A DNA stretch of 64,000 nt from Xanthobacter sp. NM-25 (GTDB taxonomy: Bacteria; Pseudomonadota; Alphaproteobacteria; Rhizobiales; Xanthobacteraceae), in contig NZ_JACBFS010000003.1 of the NCBI RefSeq assembly GCF_022138605.1, positions 434,001 to 498,000 of the forward strand, given 5' to 3'. The translations under genes and the position numbers were made by a program. The notes below the pieces were generated by a model, which worked only from the letters and a program-made list of their open reading frames with translations, did not search any database and was not told the origin of the DNA. This document shows positions 24,537 to 32,674 of the stretch, in pieces (within the stretch, counting starts at the first letter, position 1; each line of letters starts with the position of its first letter).

Positions 24537-25130
24537 ATGAGCGGTGGTGAGGCGTTGCAGCACGCGGATGGACGCTTGCGCTGTCCGTGGTGTGGGACCG
24601 ACCCGCTCTACATGGCCTATCACGACACCGAATGGGGCGTGCCCGAGCATGACAGCCGGGCGCTGTTCGAGAAAGTGCTGCTGGATGGGTTCCAGGCCGG
24701 CCTCGCCTGGATCACCATTCTGCGCAAGCGGGACAATTTCCGCCGCGCCTTCGATGGCTTCGAGCCGGAGCGCATTGCCCGCTATGATGCGGCGAAGGTG
24801 GAAGCGCTCATGCAGGATGCCGGCATCGTGCGCAACCGCGCCAAGATCGAAGGGGCGGTGCTCTCCGCCCGCGCCTATCTCGACCTTCAGGAGAAAGGCA
24901 TCGCCTTTGCCGATCTCATGTGGGAGGCGGTGGATGGCCGGGTTCAGGTGAACCACCCCCGCCGCATCGCCGACGTGCCGGCGCAGACGCCGGCCTCGCA
25001 GGCCCTGTCCAAGCGCCTGAAGGGCCTGGGCTTCAAATTCTGCGGCCCCACCATCGTCTATGCCGCCATGCAGGCGTGCGGCCTGGTGGATGACCACCTG
25101 GCCGACTGCCATTGCGCGCGGCGGGACTGA
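24537..25130 (+). CDS. tag: DNA-3-methyladenine glycosylase I
   Basis: Excises 3-methyladenine from alkylated DNA, starting base-excision repair. Seen: LRCPWCGTDPLYMAYHDTEWGVP with the zinc-binding Cys and His, LFEKVLLDGFQAGLAWITILRKRDNFR, a conserved RNRAKI, and the C-terminal GFKFCGPTIVYAAMQACGLVDDH followed by CHC with the remaining zinc ligands. Length 197 aa. It has an AGGAGG ribosome site and lies 13 bp after ygfZ. A nitroreductase gene is convergent, 9 bp beyond its stop. Confidence 0.96.
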   Translation: MSGGEALQHADGRLRCPWCGTDPLYMAYHDTEWGVPEHDSRALFEKVLLDGFQAGLAWITILRKRDNFRRAFDGFEPERIARYDAAKVEALMQDAGIVRNRAKIEGAVLSARAYLDLQEKGIAFADLMWEAVDGRVQVNHPRRIADVPAQTPASQALSKRLKGLGFKFCGPTIVYAAMQACGLVDDHLADCHCARRD

Positions 25131-25139
25131 AGGAGCGCC

Positions 25140-25703
25140 TCAGAACCGGGTGACGATCTGCCCGAGGTCCGGCCGCGGGCGGTCCTCCATCTTCTGGGCG
25201 GGGGTGCCCATATAGATGAAGCCGGCGATGCGCTCATGCGCGGCAAGGCCCAGAGCCGCGCGGGCGTTGGCATCATAGGTCGGCCATTCGCTGATCCAGG
25301 TGGCGCCATAGCCTAGCGCCAGGGCGGCCAGCAGCATGTTCTGGCAGCAGGCGGCGGCGGACAGGAGCTGCTCCCATTCGGGGATCTTCACATGGGGCGC
25401 GGCGCTGGAGACCACCGCCACCACCAGCGGCACCCTGAGGAAGCGGTGGCGCTCCTCCTCCAGCCGCTTCTCGCTCGCTTCCGGATCCTTGGCCGCCAGC
25501 ACCTTGGCGAAAGCCTCGCCGGCGCGGGCGCGGCCCTCGCCCTCGAACACGATGAAGCGCCAGGGGGCAAGCTTGCCATGGTCCGGCACCCGGGCGGCGA
25601 TGGTGAGGATGGTGTCGAGATCGGCAGCGGTGGGGGCAGGCTCCGCGAGGTCCATGATGCGGGAGGAACGGCGCGTGCGCAGCAGGTCGAGAGCGTCGGG
25701 CAT
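25140..25703 (-). CDS. Nitroreductase family flavoprotein (YdjA-like)
   Basis: Small FMN-dependent NAD(P)H oxidoreductase; physiological substrate unknown. Seen: LDLLRTRRSSRIMDLAEPAPT with the FMN-phosphate arginines, VPDHGKLAPWRFIVFEGEGR, LLSAAACCQNMLLAALALGYGATWISEWP, and MGTPAQKMEDRPRPDLGQIV. The 187-residue length and the single-domain form match the E. coli YdjA branch. Convergent with tag. Confidence 0.92.
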   Translation of the reverse strand: MPDALDLLRTRRSSRIMDLAEPAPTAADLDTILTIAARVPDHGKLAPWRFIVFEGEGRARAGEAFAKVLAAKDPEASEKRLEEERHRFLRVPLVVAVVSSAAPHVKIPEWEQLLSAAACCQNMLLAALALGYGATWISEWPTYDANARAALGLAAHERIAGFIYMGTPAQKMEDRPRPDLGQIVTRF

Positions 25704-25896
25704 GGCAAGCCTTCAAAGGAATGGGACGCGCGGCGAATGCCGGGTCGGAAAGGACAGGGAAAGCACTGGTGATCTATAGGGGCATTACCGGTGGGTTTGA
25801 ACCCGCCGGGGCCGCGTGGCCCCCTCGCGCAGGGGCAGGGTCGATGCGGTGTGCCGACGACTTGAAACCGCCCTGAATTTTGTGCACCTCAGAACC

Positions 25897-26979
25897 ATGA
25901 CCGTCCTGCTTCACCGGATTGCGCGCCTCGCCCCGCGCCTCATGACCCGCCCCGGCCACCATGTCGGTTCCGGCCGGCGGCGTCTTCGCGCCGGGCTGGT
26001 GGCTCTGGCCCTGTCCGCGGGCACCCTTTCGGCGATGATGGCCGCGCCGCTTGCCTCGGCGCAGAGCCTCCAGTTCCTGGGCTCGTCGGCGACGCCGCCA
26101 CAGGCCGGGCCGTTCGCCGCACCATCGGCACCGGGCGCGCCGCGCTCGGCCTTGCTGGCACCGGGCGCGGTGGCCCCGCGTGAGCCCCATGCGGTGCTGC
26201 CCACGGCGCCGGCGGGCAAGGTCGCCCTCGGCGTGTTCGCGCGCTATGGCGAAGATGGCGCCACCGTGCCGCGCGGGCTCATCTGGCGGGTGTTCGCCGA
26301 CCAGCCCGAGGGCACTACGGGCGCCTTTCCTCTGGTGGCCGAGAGTGCCGAGGCCGCGCCGGTCTTCTTCCTCACGCCCGGTGGCTACATCGTGCATCTG
26401 TCGTACGGGCTGGCCAACACCGCGCAGCGCATCACCGTGGGACCCGCGTCTCGACGGGAGGCGTTCTCGCTGCCGGCCGGCGGGCTGCGTCTGCAGGCGG
26501 ATGTGGAGAACAAGGCCATTTCCCCGCAAAAGCTGACCTTCGATATTTTCGAGGGCTCGTTTCTCCAGGGGCGCACCTCCAGCCAGCCCTATTATCGCGG
26601 CGCCAATGCGGGTGAGGTGGTGATTCTGCCGGAGGGGACCTATCACGTGGTCTCCACCTATGGTGATGCCAACGCGGTGGTGCGGGCCGACGTGAACGTG
26701 GTGCCGGGCAAGCTCACCGATGCCACCATGCACCACCGGGCCGCCCAGATCAGCCTGAAGCTGGTGAAGGAGAAGGGCAGCGAGGCACAGCCCGACACCC
26801 AGTGGACGGTCATCACCCCCGGCGGGGACACCATCAAGGAATCCATCGGCGCCTTTCCCACCTTCGTCTTGTCGGAGGGGGATTACACCGCCATCGGTCG
26901 TCACAACGGCAAGAATTTCAGCCGCGACTTCAAGGTCGAGGCGGGCAAGGACCAGGAACTCGATGTGGTGATCCAATAG
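25897..26979 (+). CDS. Conserved exported protein with beta-sandwich-like repeats
   Basis: Not a characterised family to me. Seen: a basic leader followed by a hydrophobic stretch, GLVALALSAGTLSAMMAAPLASAQS, with an AxA cleavage site, so it is secreted to the periplasm. After an Ala/Pro-rich linker come about 270 residues with recurring beta-type segments: LIWRVFADQPEG, GYIVHLSYG, LTFDIFEGSF, VVILPEGTYHVVSTYG, and near the end FVLSEGDYTAIGRHNGKNFSRDFKVEAG. The two EGxYxxxxxxG halves look like a duplicated carboxypeptidase-regulatory-like fold. ATG 25897 (MTVLLHRIARLAP) is preferred over the earlier ATG 25816. A 10-bp hairpin with a 2-nt loop (25788-25809) lies in the upstream gap. A cytochrome c gene follows after 96 bp. 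Confidence 0.72.
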   Translation: MTVLLHRIARLAPRLMTRPGHHVGSGRRRLRAGLVALALSAGTLSAMMAAPLASAQSLQFLGSSATPPQAGPFAAPSAPGAPRSALLAPGAVAPREPHAVLPTAPAGKVALGVFARYGEDGATVPRGLIWRVFADQPEGTTGAFPLVAESAEAAPVFFLTPGGYIVHLSYGLANTAQRITVGPASRREAFSLPAGGLRLQADVENKAISPQKLTFDIFEGSFLQGRTSSQPYYRGANAGEVVILPEGTYHVVSTYGDANAVVRADVNVVPGKLTDATMHHRAAQISLKLVKEKGSEAQPDTQWTVITPGGDTIKESIGAFPTFVLSEGDYTAIGRHNGKNFSRDFKVEAGKDQELDVVIQ

Positions 26980-27075
26980 GAGGGATCACCCACTGCTCAG
27001 GCGGGCGCCGCGCCGGCCCCACGTGAGCGACACGCCGATGCATCATCACTCTCCCCAGCCGAAAGAGGCCAGGCC

Positions 27076-27444
27076 GTGAGTTCTTCCCCGCTTCGTTCCA
27101 TTCGTGCGCCGCAGGCTCGGGCCGGGCGCCTGGCGTGCGCCCTTGCTCTGGGGCTTGTTCTGTCGGGTGGCGTCGCCGCCCACGCGGCGGAGCCCGCCGA
27201 TGCCGCGGCCGGCCAGGCGCTGGCGAACCGCTGGTGCGCCAGCTGTCATGTGGTGGACGCAAATCAGAAGACGGCCCAGAGCGATGCCCCATCCTTCACC
27301 GCCATTGCCGCCGGTAACGCGGAGCTCAGCGCGCCCTGGCTTGCCTTCCGCCTCCTGAGCCCGCATCCGCAGATGCCTCAGGTCTCCCTCAGCCGTGCCG
27401 AAGCCCGCGATCTCGCGGCCTATTTCGAGAGCTTGAAGAAGTAG
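27076..27444 (+). CDS. Small exported monohaem cytochrome c
   Basis: Periplasmic class I-like cytochrome. Seen: GTG start at 27076, signal peptide (LACALALGLVLSGGVAAHAAEP), one haem site NRWCASCHVVD near residue 58, a possible distal Met in HPQMPQVSLS near residue 98, and the C-terminal helix AEARDLAAYFESLKK typical of the fold. About 85 residues after cleavage. Electron partners are unknown. It shares its strand with the exported protein upstream and faces the convergent outer-membrane protein. Confidence 0.93.
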   Translation: MSSSPLRSIRAPQARAGRLACALALGLVLSGGVAAHAAEPADAAAGQALANRWCASCHVVDANQKTAQSDAPSFTAIAAGNAELSAPWLAFRLLSPHPQMPQVSLSRAEARDLAAYFESLKK

Positions 27445-27464
27445 GGCATAAGGGCCCCACGATC

Positions 27465-28334
27465 TCAGAATACTTTGTTGATGGACACCATCACGGCCTG
27501 CACGTTGGTGGTGCCCGAATACGTGCCCAGTGCTACGCCAGAGAAGGTGTAGCCGTTATGGGTGGTGTTGAACGGGCTGGCGAAGGTGTTCGTTTTCGTG
27601 GTCGACATCGTATAAGTATAATTGAGGTCGATGAACCAGTCTTTGGCGAAGAAATAAGTCACGCCGGTGGACAGTGTTGCGCCCCACACCCAGTTGGTGC
27701 TGGAGAAGCTGCGGGGGGCACCGGTGAGGTCCAGATGCTCGCCGAACAAGGCCGCGAAGCCGATCAGGCCATTCAGGTCCGATTTGACCTGGGTGAGGGT
27801 GGGGCCTGCACCCGCATAGATGAAGCTCTTGTCGAAGCTGTAGCCGAGAAACGGCACCAGGGCGAACTGATTGGTCGCGGTCATGGTGTAGCTATGGGCA
27901 TAGACGTTGCCGTCCATGGCGCCGCTGACCGTTCCGCCATAATAGCCGGCCTGAGGAATGAGGAAGTTGTTCTGCGTCGAAGCTGAGTTCAGGTAATTGT
28001 AGGTGAACTTGGCGCCCCACAGCCAGGACGTTCCAGAGAAGCGCTCGAAATAGCCGAGCTGCAACACCGGTGCGATGTCGAACTGGAACGAGAGATAGGG
28101 AGAGGTGGAGCCGCCCGCTTCGCCGCGGGCGATGAAATCGCTGCCCTGGTAGATCTGCGACAGGCCTTGGCCAAACACATCCTGGTTGGGGAAGGTGGAG
28201 AAGTTGAGCGCCGCGCCCGCGCCGGCGAAAATTCCCTTATGGGGAACGCCATCCGGGCTCGTCTGCGCCCAAGCGGAGCCCGCCATCGTCACTGTACCGG
28301 CCACCAGGGCCAACCCCATCGCCGCACGCATCAT
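27465..28334 (-). CDS. Outer-membrane beta-barrel protein
   Basis: Predicted porin-like or OmpA-like barrel. Seen: signal peptide (MMRAAMGLALVAGTVTMAGSAWAQ), then alternating amphipathic strands rich in Tyr, Phe and Thr (for example FIYAGAGPTLTQV, WVWGATLSTGVTYFFAKDWFIDLNYTYTM), and a C-terminal phenylalanine (VQAVMVSINKVF), the usual BAM-recognition end. Length 289 aa with ATG 28334 or 28331. Base composition is lower in GC than its neighbours, as expected from Asn/Thr/Tyr-rich barrels. Function unknown. Confidence 0.87.
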   Translation of the reverse strand: MMRAAMGLALVAGTVTMAGSAWAQTSPDGVPHKGIFAGAGAALNFSTFPNQDVFGQGLSQIYQGSDFIARGEAGGSTSPYLSFQFDIAPVLQLGYFERFSGTSWLWGAKFTYNYLNSASTQNNFLIPQAGYYGGTVSGAMDGNVYAHSYTMTATNQFALVPFLGYSFDKSFIYAGAGPTLTQVKSDLNGLIGFAALFGEHLDLTGAPRSFSSTNWVWGATLSTGVTYFFAKDWFIDLNYTYTMSTTKTNTFASPFNTTHNGYTFSGVALGTYSGTTNVQAVMVSINKVF

Positions 28335-28500
28335 GATCCCCCAGGGCTGAGCCGGGGAGATCAAACCGGTCTCGGACGGGCGATGATCTCGCTCGCCGGC
28401 CTTCCGAATCTCTGCAAATCCCACCCGCCCAGGCCAAAGTTGGGACGGTCTCCACGGTTGTGGCAACATCCTGAAGTGGCAGGGCCAATTTTCGCCAGGG

Positions 28501-28536
28501 CAAAAGAAAACCCCGGAGCCTGGGGGCTCCGGGGTT
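28501..28536 (-). terminator. Intrinsic terminator of thrS
   Basis: On the minus strand a 12-bp GC-rich perfect stem (AACCCCGGAGCC with GGCTCCGGGGTT, 4-nt loop) is followed by TTTTCTTTTG. It begins about 20 nt after the thrS stop. Confidence 0.93.
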
Positions 28537-28556
28537 CATCTCGGGGCCGCCGGCGG

Positions 28557-30530
28557 TCAGGCCGCGGCGGCAAGAGCCTTGCGCTTCAGGTCCGGCGGCA
28601 CCGCTTCGTCCACCAGAGCGGCGATCACCTGGTCGAGGCTGCCGCTCTCCTGGGCGTTGGAGCCGAGGCGGCGGATGGAGAGCGTGCCTTCGGCCGCCTC
28701 CTTCTTGCCCGCCACTAGCAGCACCGGCACCTTGGCCAGCGAATGTTCGCGCACCTTGAGGTTGATCTTCTCGTTGCGCAGATCGACCTCGGCCCGAAGG
28801 CCTGCCGCCTTGAGCTTGGCCACCACCTCGGCGGCATAATCGTCCGCGTCCGAGGTGATGGTGGCGACCACCACCTGGGTGGGCGCCAGCCACAGCGGGA
28901 AGTGGCCGGCGAAATGCTCGATGAGGATGCCGGTGAAGCGCTCCATGGAGCCGCAGATGGCGCGGTGGATCATCACCGGCGTCTTCTTCAGTCCGTCGGC
29001 GTCCACATAGAAGGCACCGAAGCGCTCGGGCAGGTTGAAGTCCACCTGGGTGGTGCCGCACTGCCACTCACGGCCGATGGCATCACGCAGGGTGTATTCG
29101 AACTTCGGCCCGTAGAAGGCGCCTTCGCCCGGCAGGATGCCGGTCTTGATGCGCCCGCCGGAAGCTTCCTCGATCTGCTTCAGAACCCGGGTCATCACCT
29201 CTTCGGCGTGGTCCCACACCGCATCGGAGCCGACCCGCTTTTCCGGCCGGGTGGAGAGCTTCACGATGATCTCGTCGAAGCCGAAGTCGGCATAGGTGGA
29301 CAAGATCAGGTCGTTGATCTTGAGGCACTCGGCCGCCATCTGCTCTTCGGTGCAGAAGATGTGGGCGTCGTCCTGGGTGAAGCCGCGCACGCGCATCAGC
29401 CCGTGCAGCGCGCCCGAGGGCTCGTAGCGATGCACCGCGCCGAACTCGGCGAGGCGCATGGGCAGGTCGCGATAGCTCTTCAGCCCGTGCTTGAAGATCT
29501 GCACATGGCCGGGGCAGTTCATGGGCTTCAGGGCGAACACCCGCTCGTCCTTGGTCTCATCGCCCGCGGACTGCACCTTGAACATGTTCTCCTTGTACCA
29601 GCCCCAGTGGCCGGAGGTCTGCCACAGCTCGGCGTCCAGCACCTGCGGGGCGTTGACCTCCTGGTAGTCGGCCTTGAGGCGCCGGCGCATGTAGGCCACC
29701 AGTTCCTGGAACAGGGTCCAGCCCTTGGGGTGCCAGAAGACGGTGCCGGGGCCCTCCTCCTGGAAGTGGAACAGGTCCATCTCCCGGCCGAGGCGGCGGT
29801 GGTCGCGCTTCTCCGCCTCTTCCAGGCGGTGGAGGTAGGCGGCGAGTTCCTTCTCGTCGTGCCAGGCGGTGCCGTAGATGCGCGTCAGCATGGGATTGTT
29901 GCTGTCGCCGCGCCAATAGGCGCCGGCCACCTTCATGAGCTTGAAGGCGTTGCCGATCTTGCCGGTGGAGGGCAGATGCGGGCCACGGCACAGGTCGAAC
30001 CACTCGCCCTGCTTGTAGATCTTCACATCCTGGTCGGCGGGAATGGCATCCACCAGCTCGACCTTGTAGTTCTCGCCCATGTTGGCGAACACGCGCTTGG
30101 CCTCGTCGCGGGTCCACACCTCCTTGGTGAAGGGGCGGTCCCTGGCGATGATCTCGTGCATCTTCTTCTCGATGACCGGCAGGTCCTCGGTGGTGAAGGG
30201 CTCGTTGCGCGCGAAATCGTAATAGAAGCCGTTCTCGATCACCGGGCCGATGGTGACCTGGGTGCCCGGCCACAGGGCCTGCACCGCCTCGGCCATCACA
30301 TGGGAGCAATCGTGGCGGATCAGCTCCAGCGCGCGCGGGTCGTCGCGGGTGACGATCTCGATCTTCGCGTCGCGGCTGATGGGGGCGGCAAGGTCGGTCA
30401 GCTCACCGTCGAGGGTGACGGCGACCGCTTTCTTGGCCAGGGATTTGGAGATGGCGGCGGCGATATCGGCGCCGGAGGTTCCCTCGGCGTAGTCGCGCTT
30501 GGCGCCGTCGGGGAAGGTCAAGGAAATCAT
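28557..30530 (-). CDS. thrS: Threonyl-tRNA synthetase
   Basis: Class II synthetase charging tRNA-Thr, with an editing domain that clears Ser-tRNA-Thr. Seen: N-terminal TGS domain (MISLTFPDGAKRDYAEGTSG to about residue 62), editing domain with HDCSHVMAEAVQ near residue 75, the catalytic core with MNCPGHVQIFKHGLKSYRDLP, RYEPSGALHGLMRVRGFTQDDAHIFC and ICGSMERFTGILIEHFAGHFPLWLAP, then the anticodon-binding domain. 657 aa is full length. ATG 30530 has an AGGAGGAC ribosome site; the open frame upstream (to 30695) is not conserved. Followed by a strong terminator, so it is monocistronic. Confidence 0.98.
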   Translation of the reverse strand: MISLTFPDGAKRDYAEGTSGADIAAAISKSLAKKAVAVTLDGELTDLAAPISRDAKIEIVTRDDPRALELIRHDCSHVMAEAVQALWPGTQVTIGPVIENGFYYDFARNEPFTTEDLPVIEKKMHEIIARDRPFTKEVWTRDEAKRVFANMGENYKVELVDAIPADQDVKIYKQGEWFDLCRGPHLPSTGKIGNAFKLMKVAGAYWRGDSNNPMLTRIYGTAWHDEKELAAYLHRLEEAEKRDHRRLGREMDLFHFQEEGPGTVFWHPKGWTLFQELVAYMRRRLKADYQEVNAPQVLDAELWQTSGHWGWYKENMFKVQSAGDETKDERVFALKPMNCPGHVQIFKHGLKSYRDLPMRLAEFGAVHRYEPSGALHGLMRVRGFTQDDAHIFCTEEQMAAECLKINDLILSTYADFGFDEIIVKLSTRPEKRVGSDAVWDHAEEVMTRVLKQIEEASGGRIKTGILPGEGAFYGPKFEYTLRDAIGREWQCGTTQVDFNLPERFGAFYVDADGLKKTPVMIHRAICGSMERFTGILIEHFAGHFPLWLAPTQVVVATITSDADDYAAEVVAKLKAAGLRAEVDLRNEKINLKVREHSLAKVPVLLVAGKKEAAEGTLSIRRLGSNAQESGSLDQVIAALVDEAVPPDLKRKALAAAA

Positions 30531-30909
30531 CACAGTCCTCCTGCCCACTCCTGCGGACCACGCAGGTAGGCTCAAGTTCCCATATGGGGCGCATCTTTTA
30601 GTCGGGAAGGGGGCGGCGCGTCCAGAGAGCGCGGCGGCGCACTCTGACGTCGCCGGCCAAGCACGGATGAAGGAGTTGTGATCAAAACGCGGCATCGGCG
30701 CTGGGGGCTCCCCCTTTCCCCGCCGTCCCGGGTCAGCTAATCGGGGGTGGGGTTGTGGAGTCTGCCGGCTGGTTTACCTTGTTGGAGGAAACCGGCGACG
30801 TGGCGCATGAGGGGACGGGCGGAGAGGAACAATCGCAGCGTTAAGTCGCGCTTAAGCCCTCTCCGGCAACAACAACCGCTCCCGAAGGGACGCGAAAGAT
30901 GAGGCGGGA
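30531..30909. other. Intergenic region between divergent thrS and the L,D-transpeptidase gene
   Basis: 379 bp without a gene. The left part holds the thrS leader and ribosome site; I see no T-box-like leader structure. The right end holds a CtrA-type site 55 bp before the transpeptidase start. Confidence 0.7.
30841..30855. promoter_or_regulatory. CtrA-type binding site
   Basis: TTAAGTCGCGCTTAA matches the alphaproteobacterial CtrA consensus TTAA-N7-TTAA exactly and is also a palindrome with TTAAG/CTTAA arms. It lies 55-69 bp upstream of the ATG of an L,D-transpeptidase gene, a sensible promoter position. Confidence 0.6.
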
Positions 30910-31542
30910 ATGATTTCCACGACGTTCAAGACCTTGACCTTCGCCGCCCTGATTCAGGTCGGCCTTCTGGCGGGCGCCGGCGTGAGCCAGGCGCAGACGG
31001 GCCAGCGCGGCGCCCCCGGCGCCACCATGGATATCGGCGATCAGCCGGGCCTCGTGGCGTCCGAGGAAGACGAGGCGCAGCTCGATCCCGCGTTCCGTCG
31101 CCAGCCGGTGTATTTCCGGACCACCGAGCCGGCGGGCACCATCATCATCAACACCAACGAGCGCTTCCTGTACCTCGTGGAAGGCAACAACCGCGCCATG
31201 CGCTACGGCATCGGCGTCGGTCGCGACGGCTTCCAGTGGTCGGGGCTCAAGACCATCGTGCGCAAGGCGGAATGGCCCGATTGGCGGCCGCCGGCGGAGA
31301 TGATCCAGCGCCAGCCCTACCTGCCGCGCTTCATGGCCGGCGGCCCGGGCAACCCCATGGGCGCCCGCGCGCTGTATATCGGTGGCACCGTCTACCGCAT
31401 CCACGGCACCAACCAGCCGCAGACCATCGGCTACGCCGTATCGTCCGGCTGCTTCCGCCTGGTGAACTCCGACATCATGGACCTGTATCAGCGGGTTCCG
31501 GTGGGCACCAAGGTCATCGTGCGTCAGCAGGCCACCCTCTGA
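30910..31542 (+). CDS. L,D-transpeptidase (YkuD domain)
   Basis: Periplasmic enzyme forming 3-3 peptidoglycan cross-links or attaching proteins to the wall. Seen: signal peptide (TLTFAALIQVGLLAGAGVSQAQ), a conserved domain entry TIIINTNERFLYLVEGNNRAMRYGIGVG, and the catalytic motif IHGTNQPQTIGYAVSSGCFRLVNSD, with His near residue 165 and nucleophile Cys near 181. 210 aa, single YkuD domain without LysM or PG-binding module. A CtrA-type site upstream suggests cell-cycle control. An amino-acid binding protein gene follows after 46 bp. Confidence 0.95.
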   Translation: MISTTFKTLTFAALIQVGLLAGAGVSQAQTGQRGAPGATMDIGDQPGLVASEEDEAQLDPAFRRQPVYFRTTEPAGTIIINTNERFLYLVEGNNRAMRYGIGVGRDGFQWSGLKTIVRKAEWPDWRPPAEMIQRQPYLPRFMAGGPGNPMGARALYIGGTVYRIHGTNQPQTIGYAVSSGCFRLVNSDIMDLYQRVPVGTKVIVRQQATL

Positions 31543-31588
31543 GGGTGGCGCTGTTTCTTTCATCCTTTCTCCTGAACCGGGGGCTTTC

Positions 31589-32599
31589 ATGAAGAGGATC
31601 CTGGCCCTTCTGGCCGGTGCCGCCGCGCTCGTGTCCACGGGCGTGCATGCGCAGACCTTGAAGACCGTGAAGGACCGTGGCGAACTCGTCTGCGGCGTGT
31701 CGAAGGGCCTGCCCGGCTTCTCGGCGCCCGACGCCTCCGGGCGCTGGACCGGCTTCGACGTGGACCTGTGCCGCGCCGTGGCTGCCGCCGTGCTGGGCGA
31801 TGGCGAGAAGGTGAAGTTCGTTCCCCTCTCCGCCGACGAGCGCTTCCCCGCTCTGCAGAAGGGCGAGGTGGACCTGCTCTCGCGCAACTCCACCTGGACC
31901 CTGGACCGGGAAGGCAAGCTCGGCCTGCTGTTCACCGGCATTTCCTATTATGACGGCCAGGGTTTCCTGGTCCCGGCGTCGCGCAATCTCACCTCGGCGC
32001 TGGAGCTGGATAAGTCCAAGGTGTGCGTGCAGACCGGCACCACCGCCGCCGCCGCCACCGAGGACTATTTCAAGACTAACGGCATGACGCTGGAGCTGGT
32101 CACGGTGCCCAACTCCGCCGACATGGTGAAGGCCTATGAAGAGGGCAAGTGCGACGTTCTCACCACGGACGTCTCGCAGCTCTACGCCCTGCGCCTCAAC
32201 ATGAAGAAGCCGGCCGATCACATCGTGCTGCCCGACGTCATCTCCAAGGAGCCGCTCGGTCCGGTGGTGCGCCAGGGCGACGACCAGTGGTTCAACGCGG
32301 TGAAGTGGGTGCTCTACGGCCTCATCAATGCCGAGGAACTGGGCGTCACCTCCGCCAATCTGGACGAGGCGCTGAAGTCCCAGAAGCCGGACGTGAAGCA
32401 CCTGCTGGGCGTCGAGGGCGACAATGGCGCGTCGCTGGGCCTGCCCAACGATTTCGTGGTGCTGGCGGTGAAGACCGTGGGCAATTACGGCGAGAGCTTC
32501 GAGCGCAACGTGGGCGCCGCCTCCAAGCTGGGCATCCCGCGCGGCATCAACCAGCTGTGGAGCATGGGCGGCATTCTCTACGCCCCGCCGATCCGCTGA
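31589..32599 (+). CDS. aapJ: AapJ/BztA-type amino-acid ABC transporter substrate-binding protein
   Basis: Periplasmic binding protein for general L-amino acids. Seen: signal peptide (ILALLAGAAALVSTGVHAQ), LKTVKDRGELVCGVSKGLPGFSAPD, GRWTGFDVDLCRAVAAAVLGD, VDLLSRNSTWTLDREGKLGL, VCVQTGTTAAAATEDYF, and a C-terminal GIPRGINQLWSMGGILYAPPIR typical of the AapJ branch. 336 aa is family length. In rhizobia aapJ is followed by aapQ, aapM and aapP; here a terminator and an opposed autotransporter gene follow directly, so the permease genes are elsewhere or missing. Confidence 0.93.
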   Translation: MKRILALLAGAAALVSTGVHAQTLKTVKDRGELVCGVSKGLPGFSAPDASGRWTGFDVDLCRAVAAAVLGDGEKVKFVPLSADERFPALQKGEVDLLSRNSTWTLDREGKLGLLFTGISYYDGQGFLVPASRNLTSALELDKSKVCVQTGTTAAAATEDYFKTNGMTLELVTVPNSADMVKAYEEGKCDVLTTDVSQLYALRLNMKKPADHIVLPDVISKEPLGPVVRQGDDQWFNAVKWVLYGLINAEELGVTSANLDEALKSQKPDVKHLLGVEGDNGASLGLPNDFVVLAVKTVGNYGESFERNVGAASKLGIPRGINQLWSMGGILYAPPIR

Positions 32600-32623
32600 T
32601 CTGACGTCTCCGCACGGATCAAG

Positions 32624-32657
32624 AAAAGGCCGGGTGCCGTGGGGCGCCCGGCCTTTT
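32624..32657. terminator. Bidirectional intrinsic terminator
   Basis: AAAAGGCCGGGTGCC pairs with GGCGCCCGGCCTTTT around a GTGG loop (one G-U pair), flanked by A-run and TTTTT. It serves the binding-protein gene on the plus strand and the convergent autotransporter gene on the minus strand. Confidence 0.93.
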
Positions 32658-32674
32658 TGCTGGTCGTCTCCCCC

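Noticed and set aside
28743..30569. 608-residue plus-strand open frame opposite thrS
   Set aside because: Antisense composition artefact; thrS on the other strand is full length and unmistakable.
30531..30700. Leader of thrS considered as a T-box riboswitch
   Set aside because: No T-box core or specifier hairpin is visible, and T-boxes are not expected for thrS in this group.
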